Below are positions 30,270 through 37,360 of a stretch of DNA of 37,360 nt, one piece after another. The notes beneath the pieces were generated by a model. That model saw only the letters and a list, made by a program, of their open reading frames with translations, did not search any database and had not been told where the DNA came from. The stretch comes from Lachnospiraceae bacterium UBA3820 (GTDB lineage: Bacteria > Bacillota > Clostridia > Lachnospirales > Lachnospiraceae): assembly GCA_002369325.1 (NCBI GenBank), contig DFDU01000126.1, forward strand, positions 1 through 37,360, given 5' to 3'. Both the position numbers and the translations under genes were made by a program. The stretch's first letter is position 1. The number at the start of each line of letters is the position of its first letter.

Positions 30270-31256
30270 TTACAGAAGATGTGCTCTTATATCTTCACCG
30301 CTCATTGAAGTAAGGTATGCAGGTGCTATATCAAATACTGTCTTACAACCTGACTGACCCTCCTTGTTAAGACGATATGCAGCTCTTGCATATGCAACAA
30401 GTACGGAAGACGTAAATTCAGGATTTGAATCAAGCTTTAAGCTGTACTCGATTACATGATTATTTTCAAGATTCCAGCCTGTTTTTCCTGAACGTATTAC
30501 AAATCCTCCATGAGGTATTCCGCTATGATTAGCCTTTAATTCTTCCTCACTGATAAAATGAACAGTTGTATCATAATCTGCAAAATAATTAGGCATAGTC
30601 TTTATTTCCTGCTCTACTTTTGCAGCATCTGCGCCATCCTCAAGAACAACAAAGCATTCTCTTGTATGTTTCTGTCTTGTTGTAAGCTCCGGATTTTTTC
30701 CTGCTCTTACTGCTTCAAGTGCAGACTCAACCGGTATGGTATATTGCTTTGCATCCTTAACACCTTCGATTCTTCTTATAGCATCCGAGTGTCCCTGGCT
30801 TACGCCCTTACCCCAGAAAGTATAATCCGCACCATCTGAAAGGATAGCATTTGCATATAATCTGTTAAGTGAAAACATTCCCGGATCCCAGCCTACAGAA
30901 ATGATTCCAACCTTGCCTGAAGCCTTAGCTGCAGCATCAACATTTGCAAAATGCTCCGGAACTCTTGCATGTGTATCAAAGCTGTCAATTACATTGAAAT
31001 ATTTTGCATATTCAGGTGTCTGTTTTGGAAGATCTGTTGCACTACCTCCGCAAAGGATAAGTACGTCTATTTTATCCTTCCAATTTTCAACATCCGCAGA
31101 TGCACATACACTTACTCCTTCTGTAAGAATTTTAACAGTTTCCGGATTTCTTCTTGTAAATACGGCTACAAGTTCAAGGTCATCATTTTGCCTGATGGCA
31201 CATTCGATACCTCTTCCTAAATTTCCGTAGCCCATAATACCGATTTTAATACTCAT
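30270..31256 (-). CDS. ddh: meso-Diaminopimelate D-dehydrogenase
   Basis: A 328-residue NADPH-dependent enzyme (EC 1.4.1.16) that makes meso-diaminopimelate from tetrahydrodipicolinate in one reductive amination step, for lysine and peptidoglycan. N-terminal dinucleotide fold: IKIGIMGYGNLGRGIECAI (residues 3-21). Family motifs: VLILCGGSATDLPKQTPEYAKYFNVIDSFDTHARVPEHF (about 65-103), GIISVGWDPGMFSLNRLYANAIL and FWGKGVSQGHSDAIRRIEGVKDAKQYT. The length fits. GGGAG precedes the ATG. With this enzyme the cell can bypass the acylated DAP routes. The product enters the peptide chain begun by MurC, encoded elsewhere in the window. Confidence 0.96.
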   Translation of the reverse strand: MSIKIGIMGYGNLGRGIECAIRQNDDLELVAVFTRRNPETVKILTEGVSVCASADVENWKDKIDVLILCGGSATDLPKQTPEYAKYFNVIDSFDTHARVPEHFANVDAAAKASGKVGIISVGWDPGMFSLNRLYANAILSDGADYTFWGKGVSQGHSDAIRRIEGVKDAKQYTIPVESALEAVRAGKNPELTTRQKHTRECFVVLEDGADAAKVEQEIKTMPNYFADYDTTVHFISEEELKANHSGIPHGGFVIRSGKTGWNLENNHVIEYSLKLDSNPEFTSSVLVAYARAAYRLNKEGQSGCKTVFDIAPAYLTSMSGEDIRAHLL

Positions 31257-31374
31257 ATTTTTTCTCCCTAGTCTTTTTTATTTTTATCAAAATCATAAAA
31301 TTAATTTATTTATGATTTCAAAAATGATACAAATAATATAAATCATTTAATTTGAAATATCAATATTTTTATAT

Positions 31375-32331
31375 TTACCGCTTGTCTTTATCTATAAACT
31401 CCAATGCAACAACCGACAGCCCTGCAAAAATAAATGACATGGCAAACATAAATCTCCAATGATATTTTACATTTATATATGTACTTTCATAATCCTTATC
31501 AAAATTTGATTTTGCCGTTTCTATCTTTATTATTTCATCCTGTCCCGTAAGCTCCATCTCAGCAACCATACTCTTTATTTTAGGATCTGCGTCATCTCTC
31601 TGGGACATCTTTTTAAGCATATTCCAACCTGAGCTTGATGGTAAAGAATTATAATTTGCCTCCGCACATATACATGCAGTCGCATGATTTGAAATCATAA
31701 AATTTGAAAGAGGTTTAATTCCCTTAGGAAGTGAAAACATACAGCCTGAGAAAATAAGCTGTACCATAAGCACAAGTGGCATAATCGTCATAGCTGCAGT
31801 CGTGCTCTTTACTATACTTGATAAAAAGAGCGACAGCATATCCGCCGAATAAGTAACAAGAAGCAATGTAACAAACATATCAAGCAGAAAATAATCACTT
31901 ACCACTCCGTCACTTGGGAACTTAACATCCATATACATAAATACCAGTAAGGTTGTTACTGTCTGGATAACGCATATAAAAAGCTGATATACCATATGCG
32001 CAAATATATATGAACTTATGTGCATACCTGATCTGTGTTCTCGTTTTATGATACTTCTTTCCCTACATACAACCTGTATGGAATTAAAGAAACCATTCCA
32101 AAGTGCAACACTCATAAGTGCCAGGGCTCCTTTTGTAGTTCCCTCCATAGTTACATAGAAGCTCTTTCTTACAACTACAGCAACGATCATTGCTATAAAT
32201 GATGCCAAAGGTATAACCTTCCAGTCACTTTGATATACAAACATTCTGAAGCATTTTCCAATGTATATCGGGATCTGAGTTATACGTCCGCGATAGCGCT
32301 CACTACGCTTTTTTACTTCTATATCAGCCAT
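31375..32331 (-). CDS. ABC-2 / ABCG-type transporter permease
   Basis: A 318-residue membrane protein. After a basic N-terminus there are about six hydrophobic segments (near residues 40-56, 70-90, 110-135, 145-170, 175-205 and the last at about 290-312). A long polar loop (NFMISNHATACICAEANYNSLPSSSGWNMLKKMSQRDDADPK...) precedes the final segment, as in the large extracellular loop of ABCG-type half transporters. The motif VVCRERSIIKREHRSGMHISSYIFAH matches the ABCG coupling helix region (RE...REH..G.Y...Y). I choose the ATG at 32329-32331, with GGAGG six bases upstream; it overlaps the ATPase gene by 8 nt. It is the membrane half of the exporter with the ATPase upstream. Substrate unknown. 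Confidence 0.86.
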   Translation of the reverse strand: MADIEVKKRSERYRGRITQIPIYIGKCFRMFVYQSDWKVIPLASFIAMIVAVVVRKSFYVTMEGTTKGALALMSVALWNGFFNSIQVVCRERSIIKREHRSGMHISSYIFAHMVYQLFICVIQTVTTLLVFMYMDVKFPSDGVVSDYFLLDMFVTLLLVTYSADMLSLFLSSIVKSTTAAMTIMPLVLMVQLIFSGCMFSLPKGIKPLSNFMISNHATACICAEANYNSLPSSSGWNMLKKMSQRDDADPKIKSMVAEMELTGQDEIIKIETAKSNFDKDYESTYINVKYHWRFMFAMSFIFAGLSVVALEFIDKDKR

Positions 32332-33667
32332 GGCACACCTCCGCATACTTTTCTATAAATACATCAGCCAAACCTTCTCCGCCTTCTTCTTCTCTGTTGA
32401 TTCGAAGAACAATCTTTTCCATTTTATCTCTCTCGAAGAATTTTTTAGCCTCATCTATAGGTCCGAAATATGTAAGTCTGCCCGTAAGCTTTGAATCCTT
32501 AGCCAGCACGATAACATCATCGAACAAATCAATAACTCTGTCAGGAGAATGTGTAATCACTATTACTATCTTACCCCGGTCGGCAATCTTCCTTAAGCCT
32601 TCCATAAGCTCTCTTGCCATAACTCCGTCAAGTCCCGAGTCAGGCTCATCAAGTATAAAAAGATCCGGATTTGCAATATATTCCATCGCAATAGACAGTC
32701 TCTTTCTTTGACCTCCTGAAAGCTTGTCGCATAATCTGTCCTTAACCGGTTCAAGTCCGAAGAATTTCAATGCCTCTTCCGCCCTCTCCCTTCTTTGACT
32801 CGCATGCATATCTGCCGGAAGTCTTAATTTGGCCGAGTCAAGAAGCGTTCTTAATACCGAATCGTTTCCGCGCATCAAATCAATTTGAGGAACAAAGCCT
32901 ATTTTATATTTCATTTTTCCGTAATCATCATAAATGCTTGAACCGTTAAGAATTATCTCGGCCTTGGCTTTTTCATAACCGTTAACTGCATTTACGAACG
33001 TGGTCTTACCGGCACCTGAGCCGCCAAGTAAAAGTACCATATGCCCCGGCTCAATATTTAAATGAATATCACGAAGCAAATATCTTTTCTTGAAAAAGTC
33101 CATTGCTGTACGTTCTTCTATATTGACCGTAAGCCCGCTTTCCATAGCTTCTGCCTTTAAACCCGAAAGTGCCGCACCTTCATTATCCAAAGGGTCAATG
33201 TAGATAAATAAAGGCTGATACTTTTTCTTTACTCCCAAAAGGAAAGAAGGGAAAAAGCTTCCTAAAAGAATAACAAGCCACATCCAGCGTTTACTCACGC
33301 CGAACAATAAAAACACTCCCGAAAAAATTCTGATTGAATAGACCAAATTGGCAATATAGATTGTCATTAAGACCCCAAGCAAAAGTGTCATACCGAAAAT
33401 ATGATCATCCACAAATTTTGTATCCATGCCACCTATTATCTTAGTGACAAATCCAAGAACATAAGTCAATGCCACAATCAGCAAATACATACGTCCTTCA
33501 TTTTCTCTATTTGCACATTTTGCAAGCTGATACTCACGAAATGCCGGGATAAAGGCCCACCATCCGGGTTTTTTACATTTTTTAAAAATCTTCCAGAGAC
33601 CGATTATCAACATCACATTGGTAATAAACCAGCCTGCGGAAAATGTTGAGAAAAATGAGGCAATCAT
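32324..33667 (-). CDS. ABCG-like ATPase fused to an N-terminal DUF5684-type membrane domain
   Basis: A 447-residue protein in two parts. Residues 1-145 have four hydrophobic segments and the pattern LWKIFKKCKKPGWWAFIPAFREYQLAK, which resembles DUF5684-type small membrane domains; these usually stand alone or next to signal peptidase-like genes. Residues 180-447 are an ABC ATPase: Walker A GGSGAGKT (215-222), signature LSGGQRKRLSIAMEY, Walker B LFILDEPDSGLD, switch His in VITHSP. The linker FIYIDPLDNEGAALSGL and the sequence FGPIDEAKKFFE are ABCG-like. GGAG precedes the ATG by seven bases. It overlaps the permease gene by 8 nt. The promoter (33734-33762) carries a perfect 20-bp palindrome. Confidence 0.82.
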   Translation of the reverse strand: MIASFFSTFSAGWFITNVMLIIGLWKIFKKCKKPGWWAFIPAFREYQLAKCANRENEGRMYLLIVALTYVLGFVTKIIGGMDTKFVDDHIFGMTLLLGVLMTIYIANLVYSIRIFSGVFLLFGVSKRWMWLVILLGSFFPSFLLGVKKKYQPLFIYIDPLDNEGAALSGLKAEAMESGLTVNIEERTAMDFFKKRYLLRDIHLNIEPGHMVLLLGGSGAGKTTFVNAVNGYEKAKAEIILNGSSIYDDYGKMKYKIGFVPQIDLMRGNDSVLRTLLDSAKLRLPADMHASQRRERAEEALKFFGLEPVKDRLCDKLSGGQRKRLSIAMEYIANPDLFILDEPDSGLDGVMARELMEGLRKIADRGKIVIVITHSPDRVIDLFDDVIVLAKDSKLTGRLTYFGPIDEAKKFFERDKMEKIVLRINREEEGGEGLADVFIEKYAEVCHG

Positions 33668-33733
33668 ATACTTTCTCCTTTTTTATACTCGGTAATCTTT
33701 TATTTATTAAAAAAGACCGACCTTAATGAAATT

Positions 33734-33762
33734 ATTATAACAATTGATTAATCAATTGTATA
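33734..33762 (-). promoter_or_regulatory. Promoter of ABCG-like exporter with embedded palindromic operator
   Basis: On the minus strand TATACA (33757-33762), 17 bp, TATAAT (33734-33739). The spacer is filled by ACAATTGATTAATCAATTGT (33740-33759), a perfect 20-bp palindrome of the general type bound by MarR- or TetR-family repressors. The inferred start is near 33727, 60 nt before the ATPase ATG. No regulator gene is adjacent. Confidence 0.6.
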
Positions 33763-33821
33763 TAACAAAATATAATTACATATGTTCTGACAACAATTTG
33801 TCCAAAAGCATTCATTTTTGC

Positions 33822-35186
33822 TTATTCAACCAAATTTGTAATCCATATTCCTTTTTTTACAAGTATGTATCCGACAATCAGCTTTATTATATCAAGCGAT
33901 TGCACAATAATAAATATCGGTAATATCGGAAGACTCGAAAATGTACAAACCAGCATCGCCACCGGAACCGAAACTGCCCAGGAAAATACACTGTCAAAAA
34001 AGAATGTCAATACGGTTTTTCCACCCGAGCGAAGTGTAAAATAAAGCGCATTCAGACAACTTTGGATTGGGAAAAAAACGGCTGTTACTATTATAAAGTT
34101 TGTTGCATAGTTCCTAACGTCTTCCGTGGTATTGTAGATTCTTGGAAATACTCCCGAAATGCTTATAAGAATTACCGTCAGGATAACACAGATTCCTCCC
34201 GCAAACCACATAAGCTTAATGGCAGATTTTCTTGCCTTTTCAAATTCCGATGCTCCAAGCATTTGCCCCGATATAATACCTATCGCACTTCCGAGAGCGA
34301 CAAATACCACATTCAAAAGATTACATATGGCATTGGAAATATTTAGCCCCGCTACAACATCAAGTCCGCGTCTTGAATAAACCTGGGTAAGCATGGCAAT
34401 TCCGCCTGCCCAGAAAAATTCATTGAAAAAGATCGGATAGCTTTTTATCAAAACCTTTTTCACCACTTCGCCGGGTATCTTTACTGTCTTGTAAACACCC
34501 TTTAAAAATGTATGTATATCACTCTTTGCATGTGACCAGATTATTACAACCGAAAGCTCGACAAATCTTGCAATAACTGTCGCTATGGCAGCTCCTCTTA
34601 CGCCAAGCTTAGGGCATCCGAATTTGCCGTATATCAAAAGATAGTTGAGCACAACATCCGTAAGCACGGACATTATACCGGCAATCATGGGCTTCACACT
34701 GTCTCCCGTTTCCCTTAGAGAACTTGCATAAACCTGCGTTATCGCAAACGGGAAAAAGCTGATAAGCATTATATCCAGATACTGCTTTGCATAACCAAGC
34801 GTTAATTCAGGATCTATATCATTTCCCTCTCCGGTAAGATATCGTTTTATCAGAGCTGTGCCTGCAAATATAAACACTGCTATACCGCTTAATATGCAGA
34901 ATAAAGCTATCCACCATTTGAGACGAAATATATTTTTTACACCTTCCTCGTCTCCATGTCCATAGTATTGGGCTCCATAGATTCCCGGCCCCGAAAGTCC
35001 ACCGAAAACAGCAAGATTAAATACAAATATCAGCTGTCCCACAATCGAGACAGCCGTCATATTCTCCGTTCCGAGACTTCCTACCATTATATTGTCTACA
35101 AGCCCTACCGCATTGGTAATTCCGTTTTGAATCATCATAGGAATCGCAAGCGTAAAAACTTTTTTATAAATACTGTCCTGTTTCAT
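33822..35186 (-). CDS. MATE family efflux transporter
   Basis: A 454-residue multidrug and toxic compound extrusion protein with about twelve hydrophobic segments. The N-terminus KVFTLAIPMMIQNGITNAVGLVDNIMVGSLGTENMTAVSIVGQLIF is the classical MATE opening (P...Q......VD...VG.LG...A). The second half repeats it: KVLIKSYPIFFNEFFWAGGIAMLTQVYSRRGLDVVAGLNISN. MATE proteins use a sodium or proton gradient to expel cationic drugs or metabolites. The substrate is not predictable. The gene ends 154 nt before the ABCG-like ATPase on the same strand, with that gene's own promoter between, so they are separately expressed. AGGAAA-like sequence precedes the ATG. Confidence 0.93.
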   Translation of the reverse strand: MKQDSIYKKVFTLAIPMMIQNGITNAVGLVDNIMVGSLGTENMTAVSIVGQLIFVFNLAVFGGLSGPGIYGAQYYGHGDEEGVKNIFRLKWWIALFCILSGIAVFIFAGTALIKRYLTGEGNDIDPELTLGYAKQYLDIMLISFFPFAITQVYASSLRETGDSVKPMIAGIMSVLTDVVLNYLLIYGKFGCPKLGVRGAAIATVIARFVELSVVIIWSHAKSDIHTFLKGVYKTVKIPGEVVKKVLIKSYPIFFNEFFWAGGIAMLTQVYSRRGLDVVAGLNISNAICNLLNVVFVALGSAIGIISGQMLGASEFEKARKSAIKLMWFAGGICVILTVILISISGVFPRIYNTTEDVRNYATNFIIVTAVFFPIQSCLNALYFTLRSGGKTVLTFFFDSVFSWAVSVPVAMLVCTFSSLPILPIFIIVQSLDIIKLIVGYILVKKGIWITNLVE

Positions 35187-35270
35187 TTTTTATTTCCTCT
35201 GTAAGTTTAACACTGTTTTTTTAAGTTCCATGTTATTATTATTCTTTACTTTTCTGTTTTTCCCTGCCTG

Positions 35271-36275
35271 CTATTTCTTGTTAAGTCTTACCACAACAAG
35301 CTCCGGATAATTGTTGATTCTAAGCGGTATAAGACTATTCCCAAGTCCCCTGCTTATAATCATGGTTGTGTTGCCGTAAATATGCTCTCCCTCATAAAGC
35401 TCCGGAAAGAATGTGAACTCCGGCGATACAAATCCTCCCTTTCCCGGAATAATAAACTGACCTCCATGTACATGCCCGGTAAGAACAAGATCAACACCGC
35501 AAGAAGAATAATTATCATAATACTTCGGTTCATGTGCAAGAAGGATTTTAAGGCTGTCATTCGGCAGATTTTCCGTAAGTTCCCTTAACCTCGAACCTCC
35601 GAGTTCATCATCCGCAAGACCGATAAGATAGAATCCATCGGATATTTCGACAACTTCATTATCTATAATATTTATTCCTGCTTCTTCTATATCCTTATAA
35701 AAGGCATTTATCTTCTCAGGTTTCTTTTTCTCAAGCCATTTTTCATGATTACCTGTTATGAAATAAACCGGTGCCAGCTCACTTATTTCCTTTAAAAAAT
35801 TTAATGATCTATTATAGCTTGTGTGTGCGGAATCAATCGTATCTCCGGTCACAACAATTATGTCGGGATCTTCATTCTTAATTTTTACTATAAGAATTTT
35901 TTCATTAAAACCAAAAGATTGATTATGCAAATCGGAAACCTGAACTATGGTATAACCGTCAAGTGCTTCGTCTATCTTGTCATTTTGATAATTGTATTTC
36001 GTGATAACTATATGATGATTTTGATAATATCCCCATATAATAAGCACAATCCAGAGAATCAAAAAAACCGGTATCGTTATATAAAACTTTTTCTTTTTTG
36101 TCTTATGATGAAAAATATGCATCCCGAGAAATGCGCCTAAAGCTCCGCCGATAACCGCAACAAATATCAGCACACGCTCAGGTATGCGAAACTTATCCCT
36201 AATGGCTTTTTTCTTGTCTATACCATAGAGGATAAATGCTATTAAATTGATTATAACAAAATAAATGATAAGCAT
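35271..36275 (-). CDS. DUF1294 membrane domain fused to calcineurin-like metallophosphoesterase
   Basis: A 334-residue fusion. Residues 1-80 are a DUF1294 domain: NLIAFILYGIDKKKAIRDKFRIPERVLIFVAVIGGALGAFLGMHIFHHKTKKKKF, with the YGIDK.KA...R.PE..L...GG..GA..GM...HHKT.K..F pattern, about three membrane segments. Residues 105-334 are a phosphoesterase with all five motifs: VSDLHNQ (D115, H117), VTGDTID (D145), ITGNHEKW (N176, H177), LLAHEPKYYDN and LTGHVHGGQF. It is closest to the YkuE/YaeI group. The enzyme is anchored in the membrane; its side and substrate are unknown. The gene begins 6 nt after the sortase gene ends, so they are probably co-transcribed. Confidence 0.88.
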   Translation of the reverse strand: MLIIYFVIINLIAFILYGIDKKKAIRDKFRIPERVLIFVAVIGGALGAFLGMHIFHHKTKKKKFYITIPVFLILWIVLIIWGYYQNHHIVITKYNYQNDKIDEALDGYTIVQVSDLHNQSFGFNEKILIVKIKNEDPDIIVVTGDTIDSAHTSYNRSLNFLKEISELAPVYFITGNHEKWLEKKKPEKINAFYKDIEEAGINIIDNEVVEISDGFYLIGLADDELGGSRLRELTENLPNDSLKILLAHEPKYYDNYSSCGVDLVLTGHVHGGQFIIPGKGGFVSPEFTFFPELYEGEHIYGNTTMIISRGLGNSLIPLRINNYPELVVVRLNKK

Positions 36276-36281
36276 TCTCTT

Positions 36282-37052
36282 TTACCTTAATAACAATTCC
36301 TTTTTATCTACAAGTTTTGCCTGAACAAGATATCTTTTTATATCAATACTCGTACAGGTCGATAGCGTTATTATTCTATCATCGGTCGTAAGCTTTTCTA
36401 CATCACGAAAATAACCGCTACCATAATTTTTTAGCATATCGATATATTCCTGATATCCTTTTTTTGTAGAAAAATCATAGGCATATAATATATGATCATC
36501 CGTAAATTCATAGGCTGCAAATATTTCATATGTAAGGAGCTCATCAGGTGTATAAATATATACATATTTATTGTTATCAAAAAATTCTTTGTCACTGAAC
36601 ATATGCAGGTCACGAAAACCATCACCGTTTTTCATATTGTGACCATAGATAATTGTATTGTAATCGTTAAAATCCTTACTGTTAAGTCGCTGTGTATAGA
36701 TGCAGCCCGGGTAACCTGTACTTCCATCAAGATTATGCTCTAAGTAATAATCCTCCGGCTGTTCATCATCACTTTGCAATATCGGTTCGGCTATACGTGT
36801 TTCAGGAATCTCTATATATGCATATACATTTTTATCAATCTCCCAGTAGGACTTAAAATCAATAGGATTTTCTTCCTTTGGTTCCTCTGTGGTTGGTTCT
36901 TCGGTAGTAGTCTGCCCGGTAGTTATAATTTCTGTAGTATCCTTTTCGGTTTCTGAAGTCTCCTCAGTGACAGACTTCTTACCGCATGAAGATAAAACCA
37001 ATATTAAAATTGATAAAAAATATATTAAATATCTTTTTAGTTTCATTTGCAT
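36282..37052 (-). CDS. Class B sortase with a lipoprotein signal
   Basis: A 256-residue sortase. The N-terminus has a hydrophobic stretch (about residues 9-20) ending in the lipobox LSSC, with Cys23 predicted to be lipidated in place of the usual uncleaved membrane anchor. Residues 27-62 are a Thr/Glu/Pro-rich tether (TTGQTTTEEPTTEEP). The catalytic domain has NTIIYGHNM (His138), RIITLSTC (Cys233) and IDIKRYLVQAKLV (Arg240), and YAYIEIPETRIAEPILQ as in class B enzymes. It should cleave a sorting signal and attach a protein to peptidoglycan or another partner; no substrate with such a signal is in the window. GGAG is eight bases before the ATG; a second ATG two codons later is possible. Confidence 0.86.
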   Translation of the reverse strand: MQMKLKRYLIYFLSILILVLSSCGKKSVTEETSETEKDTTEIITTGQTTTEEPTTEEPKEENPIDFKSYWEIDKNVYAYIEIPETRIAEPILQSDDEQPEDYYLEHNLDGSTGYPGCIYTQRLNSKDFNDYNTIIYGHNMKNGDGFRDLHMFSDKEFFDNNKYVYIYTPDELLTYEIFAAYEFTDDHILYAYDFSTKKGYQEYIDMLKNYGSGYFRDVEKLTTDDRIITLSTCTSIDIKRYLVQAKLVDKKELLLR

Positions 37053-37067
37053 TTTTCCTGCTCCGTT

Positions 37068-37360
37068 TCATACCAATCCTTTGACTATCTTTACAATCCT
37101 GCTTGTACCGAGCCTGTCGGCACCAAGCTTCATAAAATGCTCTGCGTCTTCCATAGATGAGATTCCTCCCGCAGCTTTAATTTTAACATCTGAACCGACA
37201 TATTTTTTGAACAGTTCAATATCTTCAAAGGTTGCCCCCGCTGTTGAAAAACCGGTGGAAGTCTTGATATAATCCGCTCCGGATTCAGTTACTATCTCAC
37301 ACATCTTGATTTTTTCTTCTTCAGTCAAAAGACAGGTTTCTATTATTACTTTTAAAATGT
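37068..37360 (-). CDS. deoC: Deoxyribose-phosphate aldolase, C-terminal part
   Basis: The 3' end of deoC; the gene continues beyond the right edge. The visible 97 residues read LKVIIETCLLTEEEKIKM..., then ADYIKTSTGFSTAGAT with the Schiff-base lysine of the KTSTGF motif, then KIKAAGGISSMEDAEHFMKLGADRLGTSRIVKIV, the phosphate-binding C-terminal barrel region. The enzyme (EC 4.1.2.4) splits 2-deoxyribose 5-phosphate to acetaldehyde and glyceraldehyde 3-phosphate in deoxynucleoside catabolism. The sequence is in frame to the window end with no break. The sortase gene starts 15 nt after the stop, on the same strand. Confidence 0.95.
   Translation of the reverse strand, partial: ILKVIIETCLLTEEEKIKMCEIVTESGADYIKTSTGFSTAGATFEDIELFKKYVGSDVKIKAAGGISSMEDAEHFMKLGADRLGTSRIVKIVKGLV

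Noticed and set aside
31257..31374. Possible lysine riboswitch or T-box upstream of ddh
   Set aside because: The gap is only 118 nt, almost all A/T, with none of the conserved elements of either class.

Overview
The window is 37 kb of low-GC, gene-dense chromosome from an anaerobic, spore-forming Firmicute. It most resembles a Lachnospiraceae-type Clostridium relative. The indicators are pyruvate formate-lyase, the [FeFe]-hydrogenase maturase HydF, a complete cotJABC spore-coat operon, MecA, a DnaD/DnaI-type helicase-loading pair, meso-diaminopimelate dehydrogenase, a class B sortase, strong AGGAGG ribosome binding sites and some TTG starts. I see no tRNA, rRNA, CRISPR array, insertion sequence or prophage, and no abrupt change of base composition, so this reads as core chromosome with some clade-specific genes.

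Layout. 1-3700: start of pflB (leaving the window on the left), then a DUF1858 redox protein, an Asn-rich Bax-inhibitor-1-like membrane protein and transketolase. 3755-8352, minus strand: mecA; a 56-residue 2[4Fe-4S] ferredoxin; and a run hydF - glycosyltransferase - DUF2304 - glycosyltransferase. 8579-14161, plus strand: a small lipoprotein, murC, then dnaD-like, dnaI-like and prs. The murC-dnaD gap holds five DnaA-box-like 9-mers. 14241-19989, minus strand: carD-like gene, DUF951, CBS protein, an odd SbcD-like membrane metallophosphoesterase, and a Zn/Cd efflux unit (ArsR regulator, separate HMA chaperone, P-type ATPase) whose promoter and operator can be read directly.

20188-21899, plus strand: a two-gene ABC exporter. 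21896-28463, minus strand: a 980-residue J-like/TPR protein, a flippase-like (LPG synthase family) membrane protein, an MBL-fold hydrolase and pyruvate kinase. 28701-29898, plus strand: cotJA-cotJB-cotJC. 29989-37360, minus strand: a small conserved-looking protein, ddh, an ABCG-like exporter whose ATPase is fused to a membrane domain, a MATE transporter, a DUF1294-metallophosphoesterase fusion, a lipoprotein-type class B sortase and the 3' part of deoC.

The items most worth following up are: (1) the DnaA-box cluster upstream of the helicase-loader genes; (2) the SbcD-like protein that has lost its GNHD metal/catalytic motif (GEAD instead), has gained a membrane-anchored coiled coil and lies directly behind the metal-efflux ATPase; (3) palindromic operators embedded in the pflB and ABCG-type promoters; (4) the lipid-anchored sortase. 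Several small genes (ferredoxin, DUF951) and several corrected start codons are reported here from direct reading of the sequence. All functional calls rest on motif recognition by eye, not on database searches.
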